This document shows, one piece after another, positions 42,972 to 55,251 of a stretch of DNA of 64,000 bases. This DNA is from Simmondsia chinensis (lineage: Eukaryota; Streptophyta; Magnoliopsida; Caryophyllales; Simmondsiaceae). Position 1 is the first letter of the stretch; each line of letters starts with the position of its first letter. A program made the position numbers and the translations under genes. Location of the stretch: the NCBI GenBank assembly GCA_018398585.1, contig JAGTTD010000011.1, positions 21,122,926 through 21,186,925 of the forward strand, read 5' to 3'. The notes below the pieces were generated by a model, which saw only the letters and a program-made list of their open reading frames with translations, was not told where the DNA came from and ran no database searches.

Positions 42972-43740
42972 TTTTGGTTAAACAAAGGTGAAAATGGGAT
43001 GGTGGTGGCAATGGAGGTACTTGTTGGCAAAGGTGATTTAGTAGTAGGGAATGAAGGTTATTGGTAGCCGTTGGAGGTTCATTGTTGAGTGAGTGGTTTT
43101 GTGATGGCGGTGGCAGGGGTGGGTGAAATTGTGGTGGTGGTGGCTACTAGAAGAGAGGGGTTTTGTGATGGTAAAGGCAAGGAGGAGGGTTTCTGGTGGT
43201 GGTGGCAGGGATAAGATTAAGGGGCTCTGGTGGTGGTGGTAGGGAGAAGAGGGAGGGTTTTGTGGTGGTGGCAGCAGCGAATGAAGGCGAGGTGGGAGAT
43301 GAGTGGCTTTGGGATGTAGGCGGAGTTAAATGTTGGTGATGGTGGAAATGAGTGGGAGGTCGAGGCTCGGCCGGATTGGCAGTGCATGAGGGAGGAGGAT
43401 GAACAGTGGAAGTCAAGGCTGGGCCAGATTTGCAGCGCCACCTGTGGTAGGAGGACAAAGATTGGAGATTGGTGAGGGAGCCAGTGATAGGGGTGGGACC
43501 TGGAGAATCTGGCTCCGTCGACCCTAAGCATAGACAGGGTGATTTGATGGACCCCGACGAGCCACTATTCTGATGGAGGGCCCACCACATGCAGCCCGCG
43601 TGGCTTTTCCAGGCAGGAGATGACTGTTCGAAGAAAGGGAGAAGAATGGGTTTTGTCCGATATTTGACCGTTTTAAAAAGCTTATTTATTTTTTTATTAA
43701 AAAAATAAGATGTGTATGTCAATATAAGCGTATCATAACA
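42972..43740 (-). other. CCACCA-rich 5' region of the RRM/DUF4283 ORF
   Basis: On the minus strand this is rich in CCACCACC and CCTCC words (GGTGGTGG on plus). A 200-codon frame at 43147-43749 exists on the minus strand, but it is proline/histidine-rich low complexity with no recognisable domain and I do not accept it as a gene. Position suggests a 5' untranslated leader. Confidence 0.5.
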
Positions 43741-43824
43741 TTCCTTCATTCTTCACCGACAAATCAATCTGTTTTATCCCTTGCTCGATGCCAATGCTCC
43801 TAAATAACTCAAGTTTAGTTATTG

Positions 43825-43930
43825 TGTTAGACTATATAGTATATAAGTGAATAAGCCCAACCTTGTAACTTACCATTTTGTAGTCCCTATTTATAAATTT
43901 ATGAGAGGGCTACCTCATTAGATGGGTTCC
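43825..43930 (+). repeat. Ale-like 5' LTR, first part
   Basis: Matches the 3' LTR at 55252-55391 (shared AGTCCCTATTTATAAATTTATGA against AATCCCTGTCCATAAATATATGA and CTACCTCATTAG(A/G)TGGGTTCC). Its last 14 bp (45245-45258) are displaced by the solo LTR. Confidence 0.88.
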
Positions 43931-45239
43931 TGATGTAGTTTTAAAGAGTGTTTAAAGTCGTCTACTTGCAATCGTACGAGTTCATCGTAGCTTATTCAGG
44001 TATACATGTGTCATATTCACAAGGAATTGAAATAACATTAGATTCAATGATTATTAATTAGTCAATATTGAGTTTTTCTTAAGGATTGAGTATTAACTAA
44101 ATTTATGGAATTAAACAACAAATAAAAATTTTCAAATCGATAAAAGCTCATCTAAGGCAGGAATTATGTTTAGCTTAAATCAGACCCATCATATATTTTA
44201 TCATGAGCATGGATTATCTTAATAGCACTACCAAATTTCGTTTATCACACCTAGTTTCATGTTAAACCTCGATTAATACTTAAGTTAGGGCATAATGCAG
44301 TGAACAAGTATAAAGGCATAATATCACTCTATGTATCGCATAGATTATCTCAATGGCACTAACAAAACCTTGCTCACTCCTAACTAAGTAATATTTTATA
44401 TAAAAAATTGTGTTGAGGGTTGGGTACAACCTCAGCCCTAGCTACTCATGAAAAACCGGTTATACTATGGTCTAGGTTTCAAGCACCGGACAACATGCAA
44501 ATAAATTGGTAAATCAAATCATAGCTACAAACAAATAAAAGAAAAATCAATCTAAAATATAGAATTCCCACGGAGGTGCGGAAAATAGTATAATAAAATT
44601 CATTATCAAAAATAAAATACAAATCAGGGATCCGGACAACTGCTCATCCTTCATCCTTAAACTTCCAGTCTACTCCTTCATAGGAGTTTTATACATCATA
44701 AAATTGAAAGATAAAAATGAAGAAAAACTTATAGAACAAAGACTCCCTCAATCAATGTTGACGTGACTCTCACTTTAATCCCCATTAATCCGACCGCTTG
44801 CGCTTCGGCCTAAAAGAAAATCTCTATCTCTTTTGGTGGCCCGAGGGAGGAGGAGAAGAGAAAAATAGGCTCCATGTCCCCAAAAGTTGTTATCCCCTCA
44901 TATGTTGATAATGGTGGAGTGCATGTAAAAAATGCTTTGCTGGGCCAAGTATAGCAAAGTGGGTTATATATATATGTACATACACGCGCGAAAAATTAGT
45001 TGTTTTAAATTGTAAGATCGAATACTTGACCCATTGGTTTCTTTTTACACACATGTCTGGGCTTCGCATCTCATTGTTTGAATGTGCCTAAATTGTGCTT
45101 GACTTCACCTCTTTTAAACTCATATTTGCTGCGATGCATTCTAAGCTTAAATGTACCTAGATTGTGATAAACAATGATATGATTGCCGAATATGTCACTG
45201 GAATGAGATATATAAAATATATAAAAATAAGACGCATCA
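43931..45239. mobile_element. Solo LTR inserted in the Ale-like 5' LTR
   Basis: 1,309 bp, beginning TGATGTAGTT and ending GACGCATCA, so the ends form TGATG...CATCA. It is flanked by GTTCC on both sides (43926-43930 and 45240-45244), a 5 bp target duplication. There is no internal region, PBS or coding sequence. The end motif is shared with element B, so it may be a related Athila/Tat-type LTR, probably in minus orientation; strand is uncertain. Confidence 0.85.
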
Positions 45240-45258
45240 GTTCCCTTCTATTCTTTTA

Positions 45259-45271
45259 GGGTATCAGAGCC
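45259..45271 (+). promoter_or_regulatory. Primer binding site of the Ale-like element
   Basis: GGGTATCAGAGCC follows the 5' LTR end at 45258: one change from TGGTATCAGAGCC, the tRNA-iMet complement. Confidence 0.88.
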
Positions 45272-45299
45272 ATCAAAACCCTAAAACACTCTCTCTCTC

Positions 45300-46620
45300 A
45301 ACCATCATGCGTCCCACCCTCGAAGGCAAACCCTAGTTGAGACATTAATTGCTCTATCACTCTCTCTCTGCCGCGCCTCCCCCACAGTGCACCACCTCTG
45401 TCTCTCCAACCTTGGCCGGCATTTCTTGTGGTTGACTCTTCTTCTACTACATCTCTACCAACTATTAGTGCTCGACGACATATCCTATGTCAGCCAACCC
45501 CTACTGCGATTCTCTCATATTGCCCACTTCGTTCAATGTTACAAATATATGAAGTCAAATCTCTTCATCTTTGGATCTCAAAGATCCATTGTCTTATGTA
45601 GTCTGGTGCTGCTCCCTCTCCACTAGCCATGGATATGCTGTTGATAGTCATCTCAATGGATCCTCTATCTCAGCCCCTGGGATCCCCTCTATAGCTATTG
45701 GTGACAATGTGAGAATCTTCTAATCTTCTGGATACTTGGTATTATCTCTTATAATCTTTCTAAAACTATATGTGATGATGACTATAACTTAACTTTTGCA
45801 TCACTTTTGTGTGCTATTTCTCGTCTCTTTACTGATTTTGCAAGATCCTAACAATTATAGTTTAAAAAAGAATTAGCTAATATTAAGAAAGAAAATCCAA
45901 TAATACTTGCCTATCTTACTAAAATTAAGTCATTAGCTGATACTCTCTGGTCTATTGATATTGATATTTCTGATGTTGATATGGTCCTAGTTGCCGTTGA
46001 TGGTCTTTCTAATAATAAGGACTATAATACTATATATAATTCCATCACGACCAGTGTTCCTTTCACATCATTCATTAAGGCTCGATCTCTTCTAATAGGG
46101 GAAGACTCAGGAGTAGCAAATGATAATGCCAATACATATATTGTGTGAGTTGCAATAAGTGTGTATTAAAAAAAATCATGGTGTTGTACAGGAACCGAAT
46201 GCATCCAACTGGTCAAACTTATAGCTAGGTAAACCAGCTTCTACCAAACAGCCGGTCGCATTACTGGTGCAACAATTTCCTCCAAACTCAGCTTTGGTAA
46301 TTCACAAGGTAATTGTTGGGATAGTGGTCGTGGTCATCATGGCCATAGTAATGCTCGTGGCTGCAGCCGTGACGGTCATGGTTATGGTTTGAAAAGTGTG
46401 GGGATTGAATATTCGAGAGGGCTGCGGTCTATGCTTCTGTTTCAGTAACCATAACATGCACCTCAGTTTGGCATGCCTCAAGGTGGTAATGTACCTTTGT
46501 ATCCACTATTTCTTCCAGCTAATAATCTTTTTGGCACTAGTTATGGCTTTTATCTAGGTTTTAAAGCATTTCAGTTCCCATCATAGACATATTCTATTCC
46601 TATTATTAACTCTTCTTAGA
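45300..46620 (+). pseudogene. Ale-like copia gag
   Basis: After a C-rich leader, Gag pieces are visible in several frames. Near 45860-46060 ELANIKKENPIILAYLTKIK, SLADTLWSIDIDISDVDMV and VDGLSNN match the UBN2-type Gag core (LKxGxLSVxEYLxKIKxLADxLAAxGxPVSDxDLV). NTIYNSITTSVPFTSF follows. A Gly/His/Arg-rich stretch (46320-46390) takes the place of the zinc knuckle area. Multiple frameshifts and stops. Confidence 0.78.
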
Positions 46621-48227
46621 TCATGGATAGTGGTCCATCCTCTTATATGACCGAAAGTCCAGGCATCCTTACATCTTTATAACCTTACCATGGTCTTGAC
46701 AAAATCCTAGTAGGGAATGGCGCGTCTCTTTCCATTTCAGGGGATTAGATCATGTTCAATTTCTTCACCTGTAGGTTGCTTCACTTTAAATATTATTTCA
46801 TTTGTTCCTGTCCTTTTCAAAAAAAAAAATTTCCTTTCGTCAATTTTGTCTTGATAATAATTGTCTTCTTGAATTTGACTCATGTGGTTTTTCTATAAAG
46901 AAACCTAAATCGAAGTCCATTATTATCAAATGTATTAGCCCAGGCCTATCTTCAAAGTTCTATCCACTCCCATTTTGCTCATTGCGTCTCGCGTCTCCTC
47001 TTTGCTGTGGCATCAACACTTTGGTCATCTTGAAGAACTAGTTTTGTCTTACTTGGTTAAAGAAAACTTTATTCCTTGGTCTAATAGTTCCTCTGAGTCA
47101 AGTTTATGTCGTGGTTGTTAGTTAGGCAAGCACAGTAGTTTCCCATTCAGTAGTCTATCTCTCATACATCTTATCCTTTTAATATTATTCCTTATGATGT
47201 ATGGATATCGCCTATTATAAGTTTCAGTTGTTATAAGTATTATTTGCGATCTCTGGATGATTACTCGCATTTTTTGTTGATTTAGCTTATGCGTGCCAAA
47301 TTTGAGGTGTTCGACTTATTTGATCAATTTCACAATCTCATACTTAATCAGTGCGGGGTAGAGGTGAAACAATTTCAATGTGATAATATCACATATTATA
47401 TTAATGGGGACTTTAACAGTTTATTTGCGAAATGGGATTTTCTTAGTCGAGTCTCAAGTCCTCACACCTCCGCAACAAAATGGGTAGGATGAGCTAATTC
47501 ATAAAACTGTTAGCAACATGACGCGTGCTCTTTTATTTGGAGCATACATTCCTCTAGAATGCTGGGTTGAGGCCGTTCCTGTAGCAACACATGTGATAAT
47601 ACTTTTTCCCTCTACCTCTATAAAGTAGAAAATACTTTTTCAACAACTTTACAAGAAAAAGGCTACAAATAATCATCTTCGGGTACTTGGTTGTGCTTGT
47701 TAACCAAAATTAAGTGCTACTCTAGTACCCAAACTAGCTCCTCGTTTGTTATTGTGTGCTCTCTTGGGATATCCGTTGAATCATAAGGGTTATAAGTGCT
47801 TGAATCTTTCCACTAACAAAGTTTTGTTTCAAGGCATGTAATTTTTGATGAAACAGATTCTCCTCTCGCTCAATTGTATGCCTTTTTGCAGCACACTAGG
47901 CATCAACTTCATCAAAGTTTTTGAGCCGCCTATTACTTCATCCCCTTTCGTCAGATTGCTAGCCCTCCCCACTAGCCTGCGCATAGTGTTGCCCATGGTT
48001 TGCACTCTTGATGGTTGTCCGTTCCTCTCGCCGGCAAATAGGTTGCAGCCCCATCGCTCGGGCCATGCCTCCTCCTATAGTCAAGCTGAATGAGCCGCTG
48101 CCGCCACGGCCCATTCCCCACCCTCAGCCAATTCATCCCATGGCCACTCAGGCTAAAGCTAGTATTGTTAAACCTATATTCAAGTCTTCTTTGGTTGCTT
48201 GCTCCGCTTTGCCAAATGTTCATATCT
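46621..48227 (+). pseudogene. Ale-like protease, GAG-pre-integrase and integrase
   Basis: Protease at 46621 with IMDSGPSSYMTES (DSG kept) and HGLDKILVGNGASLSISG. GAG-pre-integrase at about 46840-47040 (RQFCLDNNCLLEFDSCGFSI, then CGINTLVILKN for the WHxRLGHL region, frameshifted). Integrase core at 47160-47640 has a DDYSHFL segment near 47258 and, at 47289-47492, KQFQCDN (second Asp) and SSPHTSATKWVG, the PHTxxQNG motif altered. The C-terminal region continues to the element B insertion at 48228. Not translatable. Confidence 0.82.
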
Positions 48228-50040
48228 TGATGCGTGTTTTTTTACGAGCAAGTGCACTAGTCGCTTCAAGCAATACAGAGTGAGTAGAGTATCGTTCCCA
48301 CGAGGATTGTTGAGTGAGTACTGAAATTAATAGCTTTAATACTATTTGAAAAATCGAAAAATTGGTGATTTTGATATGAACTAAAATAAAATAAAAGTAA
48401 AATAAAAAAAGTTAAAACTAGACTAGTATGAGCCGATTTAAGATTTTTTTTTTTTAGTTAATAAAGTCTAAGGCATCTGATTTCACATTAGTTGCACCAA
48501 TACGCCTTTTTTATTCTCGATATTCAAGTAGTTACTGTGTGTTGATGGCTAAAAATCCTAATTTACTAAACATTCTCTTTCGAGCAACATTTAGTGTACT
48601 CTTTAACATATTAACCCATCACTTTAATGCATGAATTTAAATAAGAAAAGAGTTATAAAAGCTCTATGATTTTTTTTTAAAAACCACACAAATCGCGTTA
48701 ATCTCTCTCTAGCATTCGCCCAATTTGTGGTACTTATCACCTCAGCACTCATCATAAATCTCCTTTCGGTCTCATTATGAACCATTACGGGCCTTAAATG
48801 GTGATCAAGCATTTAAAACTTAATAAGAACAGTGATAAACACTTCAACAACGCAATAACATAAACATTGAATACCTTGAAGTAGAAATGAGCGTATTTTA
48901 CAACTTAGGCTACATCGTAGCCTTAGATTAATAAAATTAGTTCATGTTAAACTTAATATTAAACATTACAAACATCAAAATACATGAACTTATGAAGAAA
49001 AATGAAAAAAAAATAAATAAATAAATAAATGAAAATTACCAAGAACAGGTCAGGGTCTGCCTGCTCAGACCCGACCTGTTCTCCACCCTTTTTCACTCGA
49101 TTTTTTTGCATTTTTTGGTCTAAAAACTTGGTGATCCTACTCCCTGAATCCTCCCCTATTTATACAAGTAGATTTTGGAATAAAAAACTAAGAGAAAATC
49201 TCAAAAATCAGCTCCCAATTGTGCTTCCCAGCTGCAGCTGCTGTCTGTCTGCGAGTTGCTGATTTTTTATTGATTTTCTTGATTTTTTCTACACTCCACG
49301 GCCAAAATTCTGCACCAAAACATCATATTGATGTTTTTTCATTTTTTTACAATGAATTTGGCTAAAAAAAATCGAGTTTTAATTGCCAAAATGCAAGTTG
49401 CTCATGAAAATCTGAAATCTGTCAAAATTTCTGCATGTTGATTTTCAGCTTGTTTTTCTCCATTTTTTCACGAAATTCTCCACCCAAATGCTGCATAAAC
49501 ATGTTAAAAAGATGTTAAATAAATTATTTAAGCTTTGTTTCAGTGAATTTAGTATAAAAAAAATGCTAAAATCGAGCTGCAAATGACATGCTGCAGCAGG
49601 TGCAAGTTGCTTTGCAACTTGTAAAATTTTTTATATTTTTTATATTTTTTCTGGTTTTTTATGTTAAAGAGTGCTTAAAATGTCTTCAAGTAATGTTAAA
49701 TTGTATTATACAATACATAAAAAATGAATAATGAGGATAAAAGCTTAAACTTTGGCTAAAAATTGATGCAAAACTTGTGAAATAGGGTGTAAGTTAGGTG
49801 TTCTTGGTAATTTTGTAAAATTTTTGTTATTATTTTGTAATTTTTTTATTTATCTTGCTTTTACTTGTTGATATTAATGATAAAACTGGCAAGATTTAAT
49901 ACAAAAATGGTGTTTTTACAAGAAAATAGCAAACTTCTGCAAAATGAGCAAAACTGGGCAAAATTGATAAAAATTATAAGTAAAATGGTAAAAATATATT
50001 AAAATAATATAGATAAATATATACTAATTTCAGGTTATCA
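48228..50040 (-). repeat. Element B 3' LTR
   Basis: 1,813 bp. It contains a short poly-T/ATAAATAAATAA stretch near 49012-49030 and a GCAAGTTGC/GCAACTTG inverted word near 49600. The inner end TTATCA at 50040 is followed by AAATACGCCCAAACTTAA, the complement of an AAGTTTGGGCG-type polypurine region. Confidence 0.9.
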
Positions 50041-50442
50041 AAATACGCCCAAACTTAAATCTTGCTCGTCCTTAAGCAAGGCTGAACATTTCAGCCCCAT
50101 ATCTCATGTTTTTCAAGAATTTTTCTACTGTTTAAAGCGAATGTACTATAATTCAGAAATGAATAACCGAAAATTGACGTTTAAGGCTCTAAACGCAAAA
50201 TCATCCTTTCTAAGGAAAAATCTATCAATCACCTAGGTAGCAAAGATTCAGAAGCTAGGAAAGCAGATTAAGTTTATGCGTTCTTTCAAATCTCGAGATA
50301 TTCAAACAGATTAGAGGAAAAAAATGCATACCACTCATAACAAGTCTTATCAAGTATGCCCAAAACTAAAACACTTTTACTGAATTTTTTTTTTTGTTCA
50401 TACGAACTTATTTACTTAAGTCACTTTCGGCTCATTAGTTTA

Positions 50443-50701
50443 TCTTCAGCGAGAATCAAGCTCCGACTCCTGGGCGATGACCCATAAGTAAGAGAAGCCA
50501 CCACTGAGATGTCCCCGATATTACCAAGTGAGTGTATCTTCAGCGAGAATCAAGCTCCGACTCCTGGGCGATGACCCATAAGTAAGAGAAGCCACCACTG
50601 AGATTCCTTCTCTATGACTCCCCTGAGTTTATCTACAGTGAGAATCAAGCTCCAGCTCCTGGGCGATGACCCATAAGTAAGAGAAGCCACCACCGAGACG
50701 C
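50443..50701 (-). repeat. Three tandem tRNA-like SINE heads
   Basis: Three ~70 bp copies (50443-50512, 50536-50606, 50630-50701) at a 93-94 bp period. Each reads on the minus strand TCTCAGTGGTGGCTTCTCTT (A-box-like), TTATGGGTCATCGCCCAGGA (anticodon-arm-like with a CAT loop) and GGAGCTTGATTCTCGCTG (B-box-like). They are related to the SINE at 25136-25307. The spacers differ from copy to copy. Confidence 0.85.
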
Positions 50702-51960
50702 CCTTAATATTGGGTAGCATATATCTTTATCTAGTTAGATAGTGGTGCTAGAGATACAATTTCATCCCCTTTTTTTTTAATTTATATATTATATTTTTCT
50801 TTTTAGATTCAGGCATAACTCTTCAAAGCACATTATAAGATGATAATCCTTAATGCAATCTATTCAAGTTTGAATATCTTTTAATAAGAAAGAAAGGTAA
50901 AACAACTATGCTAACAAGTGAACTCAAATACCATGGTTTTATCAAGATAATGTCTTAGATTTTTGTTTCACTATTAAAGCACAAAAACAATCAATTCTTA
51001 GGTTATTCCAATTAAATTACAATAAACGAGCTAAGAAAGAGTTAAAAAATAGCCTAAAAAGCATGATGATAGCTTTTCAAAATAATAGGGGATTTTTTTT
51101 TTTTTTAAATTTATTGTTGCTATTGTATTATTATTATTCAAAATGCAGTAAAACTTAAAGCATAGAAAATCTCATTGTTGGACGACCCTATTTACATCCC
51201 CATACAAAGGCTCTGAAATTTGGGAGGCACTTAAGCCGACTCCAAAACATAAGACTGAAAAACTTTTCAAAAAATATTTTTAAAAAAAAAACAAAATTAT
51301 AAAAACTGCTTTTCCTATTCCTAAACATAGAATTTAACAATAATTTTTTTTTAAATTAAAAGAAATATACAGAGCAAGCGGGAGAGAGATACTTCCCTGG
51401 TTTGAGGATTGCTCTTTGATGGTGCATCTGGAAATCGTGCCATCCCCAAACTTTTTGCGAAATACCTGCTTAATCAAGAATATATATGAGACAAAATAAA
51501 AATAATAAAAGAAAAATAAAAATTAGATAAATAAAGATATAAACACTTGGGTTGCCTCCCAAGAAGTGCTTAGTTTATAGTTGTTAGCTCGATTTTTTGG
51601 GTGGATCTAATTTATCTAAATGGATTTAAAAATTAAGAAAAAATTAAAATTAATCAGAAAACTAAAAAAATAACAATCTACAATAAAATAAAATAAATGA
51701 ATGAAGATTAATTTTTCGTATTTTCAACAAAATTTACAATCCATCAACAATTTCAAATTATAAAAACAAACAAAATAATTTTTTCTTTTTATATACGAAT
51801 TTTTTTATTTAATAATTTTTTTTTTAAAGAATTATCTTTACAAATAAAATGAATGAATGAAAAGAAATTTATATTTCAATCTTAACAAAATTTACAAATT
51901 ATTAACATTTCAAATTAGTATCAAAACTATGTGGTATCAATATCACTCAAGTGCAGACAA

Positions 51961-51978
51961 TCCCCGGCAACGGCGCCA
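51961..51978 (-). promoter_or_regulatory. Primer binding site complementary to tRNA-Asp
   Basis: Plus strand reads TCCCCGGCAACGGCGCCA, the 3' end of plant tRNA-Asp including CCA, so the minus-strand element has the 18-nt complement TGGCGCCGTTGCCGGGGA. This PBS is characteristic of Athila/Tat-type gypsy elements. It lies six bases inside the LTR boundary at 51985. Confidence 0.93.
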
Positions 51979-51984
51979 AAAACT

Positions 51985-53798
51985 TGATGCATATGTTTTT
52001 ACTAGCAAGTGCATTAGTCGCTTCAAGTAATACAGAGTGAGTAGAGTATCGTTCCCATGAGGATTGCTGAGTGAGTACTGAAATTAATAGCTTTAATACT
52101 ATTTGAAAAATCGAAAAATTGGTGATTTTGATATGAACTAAAATAAAACAAAAATAAAATAAAAAAAGTTAAAACTAGACTAGTATGAGCCGATTTAAGA
52201 ATTTTTTTTTAGTTAATAAAGTCTAAAGCATCCGATTTCACCTTAGTTGCACCGATACGCCTTTTCTATTCTCAATATTCAAGTTGTTACTGTGTGTTGA
52301 TGGTTGAAAATCCTAATTTACTAAACATTATCTTTCGAGCAACATTTAGTGTACTCTTTAACATATTAACCCATCACTTTAATGCATGAATTTAAATAAG
52401 AAAAGAGTTATAAAAGCTCTATGATTTTCATTTAAAAACTACACAAATCGCATTAATCTCTCTCTAGCATTCGCTCAATTTGTGGTACTTATCACCTCAG
52501 CACTCATCATAAATCTTCTTTCGCTCTCATTATGAATCATTATGGGCCTTAAATGGTGATCAAGCATTTAAAACTTATTAAGAACAATGATAAACACTTC
52601 AACAACGCAATAACATAAACATTGAGTACCTTGAAGTAGAAATGAGCGTATTTTACAACTTAGGGTACATCATAGCCTTACATTAACAAAATTAGTTCAT
52701 GTTAAACTTAATATTAAACATTAAAAACATTAAAATACATGAACTAATGAAGAAAAATGAAAAAAAAAAAACCAAAAATAAAAAAATGAAAATTACCAAG
52801 AACAGGTCAGGGTCTGCCTGCTCAGACGCGACCTGTTCTCCACCCTTTTTCACTCGATGTGTTTGTATTTTTTGGTCTAAATACTTGATTTTCCTACTCC
52901 CTGCATCCTCCCCTATTTATAAAAGTAGATTTTGGAATAAAAAACTAAGATAAAATCTCAAAAATCAGCTCCCAATTGTGCTTCCCAGCTGCAGCTGCTG
53001 TCTGTCTGCGAGTTGCTGATTTTTTATTGATTTTCTTGATTTTTTCTACACTCCACCGCCCAAATTCTGATCCAAAACATCATATTGATGTTTTTCCATG
53101 TTTTTACAATGAATTTGGATAAAAACAATCGATTTTTAATTGGCAAAATGCAAGTTGTTCATGAAAATCTGAAATCTGTCAAAATTTCTGCATGTTGATT
53201 TTCAGCTTGTTTTTCTCCATTTTTTCAGGAAATTCTCCACCCAAATGCTGCATAAACATGTTAAAAAGATGTTAAATAAATTATTTAATCTTTGTTTCAG
53301 TGAATTTAGTATAAAAAAATGCTAAAATTGAGCTGCAAATTGACATGCTGCAGCAGGTGCAAGTTGCTTTGCAACTTGTAAAATTTTTTATATTTTTTAT
53401 ATTTTTTCTGGTTTTTTATGTTAAAGAGTGCTTAAAATGTCTTCAAGTAATGTTAAATTGTATTATACAATACATAAAAGATGAATAATGAGGATAAAAG
53501 CTTAAACTTTGGCTAAAAATTGATGCAAAACTTGTGAAATAGGGTGTAAGTTAGGTGTTCTTGGTAATTTTGTAAAATTTTTGTTATTATTTTACAATTT
53601 TTTTATTTATCTTGCTTTTACTTGTTGATATTAATGATAAAAATGGCAAGATTTAATACAAAAATGGTCTTTTTACAAGAAAATAGCAAAATTCTGCAAA
53701 ATGAGCAAAACCGGGCAAAATTGATAAAAATTATAAGTAAAATGGTTAAAAATGTATTAAAATAATATAGATAAATATATACTAATTGCAGGTTATCA
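51985..53798 (-). repeat. Element B 5' LTR
   Basis: 1,814 bp, the partner of 48228-50040. Small indels distinguish the two (for example in the A-run near 52765, and TTTTTTTT against TTCATT near 52425). Confidence 0.9.
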
Positions 53799-55251
53799 CT
53801 TATAAATAGGTGCTTAATGATAAAAATTTTAAAATTATTGCGTCAGACAAATACACTGCTTTTTTACCGAGTAACGCTTGGACTCTTGTTCATAAACCGA
53901 GTGACGCTAATGTTGCCGGACAAATTAAGTGATATAAAGCTCAATTAATGGCTCATGGCTGTACGCAATGGTATGATATTGATTATGATGAGACCTTTAA
54001 TCCTGATGTTAAACCCACTACTGTTTGCACCATTTTAACAATTGCTACATCACATAAATGGCCCGTTTATTAGCTTAATGTTAAAATTGCATTTCTAAAT
54101 GGCACTTTTAATGATGCGGTGTATATGAAACAACCACTAGGTTTTGTGAATTTAGATTTTCCAGATTATGTGCGACTATTAAATTGGTCTCTATATGGGC
54201 TAAAGTAAGCCCCTCATTCCTGGTACAACTATTTTCTTCTTTCCTACATCATCTTGGTTTTAGTTGTTGCAAATATGATTCCACAATGTTTACTCTATGT
54301 TGTGTGACTGATATAGATATCTTACTAGTTTATCTGGATGATATTGTTCTTACTACCTCGTCTACTACATTTCTCCATACCACGTCACAATCGCTTCAAT
54401 GTGAGTTCGATATGATAGTTATGGGACGCCTCAACTACATTCTTGGGATTTCTATAACTTACATGATTGATGGCCTGTTCTTATCTTAGTCTAAGTATGC
54501 TTATGATTTTCTCAATAAGACTGACATGCTATCATGCAAGCCTATTGGTATGCCAACGGACTCTAAATCAAAGCTCCCTTCCTCCGATGGGGAGCTCATG
54601 ACCGATGCCTAACTTTTACTCATCTTGACATTTCTTATGTAATGCTGTAAGTGTGTCTTTTTATGCATGATTCTCGTCTTCCAGATTGGGTCGCTGTCAA
54701 GCGTATTCTTCGCTATATTAAGGGTACTATTGATCATGGTCTCGTTATCTCTCCTAGTGGCCTCAATCTGCTTGTGGCTTATTCTAATGTTGATTGGGCT
54801 AGATGCCCTGACACTCATGGATTCACTTCTTGTTTTTGTGTGTTTTCTGATGGCAATATCATCCCTTGATCCTCTAAACAGTGGCCTACTATCTCTCGCT
54901 CCAATGCTGAAGCTAAATACTAGGCTGTTGCTAATGTTGTTTTTGAGTGTTGTTGATTACGATCTTTACTTAGTGAGATTGGCCTTGTCATTCCTAAGGC
55001 TTCCTTGGTTTATTGTGATAATATCAGACACCTATCATTCTACAAACCCTGTTCAACATGCTCTTACCAAGCACATTGAGATTCACAATCATTTTGTTCG
55101 TGAACGTGTTCAAATGGGCTTATTCATGTTCATCATGTGCCTACTCGCAGCTACTTGCTGACAACTTTACTAAGAGTTTTCATCTGCATTTATGTCTATT
55201 TTTTAAGCATAATGTGCACATTTGATTATCTTTTGCTTCGATTGAGGGGGG
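53799..55251 (+). pseudogene. Ale-like reverse transcriptase and RNase H
   Basis: Continues the copia element after element B. Near 53877-53925 AWTLVHKPSDANVAG (the NxTWxLVPxP-NVVGCKW region), then MAHGCTQWYDIDYDETF near 53947-54000, KIAFLNGTFNDAVYMKQP near 54085-54140 and LYGLK near 54190. At 54184-54489 the catalytic box is ILLVYLDDIVLTTS (YLDD for YVDD, both Asp kept), followed by MGRLNYILGISITYM. RNase H covers 54651-55150 with YSNVDWARCPDT, SNAEAKY and TKHIEIHNHFVRERV. In-frame stops and a frameshift near 54600-54660 break it. It ends at the purine tract TTGAGGGGGG. Confidence 0.87.

Larger units (their letters stand above)
50041..51984 (-). other. Element B internal region, non-coding, with three SINE heads
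   Basis: No reading frame with family resemblance. AT-rich, with many A and T runs. The only structured parts are the triple tRNA-like repeat (50443-50701) and the PBS at the right end. A GGGTTGCCTCCCAAGAAGTG segment near 51548 is of the kind seen before the 3' parts of other plant Athila/Tat-like non-coding elements; its role is unknown. Confidence 0.75.
48228..53798 (-). mobile_element. Element B: non-autonomous Athila/Tat-like LTR element
   Basis: Long direct repeats 48228-50040 and 51985-53798 (~1.81 kb each, TG...CA, only a few percent different by eye) flank a 1.94 kb internal region. Orientation is minus: the PBS adjoins the right-hand LTR. No gag, protease, RT or integrase motif is visible in any frame of the internal region. 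It interrupts the Ale-like element between integrase and RT. The expected 5 bp target duplication is not evident (TATCT on the left, CTTAT on the right). Confidence 0.9.

Noticed and set aside
43147..43749. A 200-codon minus-strand frame rich in Pro, His, Thr and Ser
   Set aside because: It is the translation of CCACCA-type low-complexity sequence, with no domain or stable composition beyond the repeat; more likely untranslated leader of the RRM/DUF4283 ORF.
50443..50701. Regularly spaced repeats that could be taken for a CRISPR array
   Set aside because: Only three copies of ~70 bp with very short spacers, in a plant retroelement; each copy contains A-box-like and B-box-like sequence, so a tRNA-derived SINE head explains them.
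51961..51978. A tRNA-Asp gene fragment on plus
   Set aside because: Only the 18 nt complementary to a PBS is present, immediately next to an LTR end in the right orientation; no rest of the tRNA.
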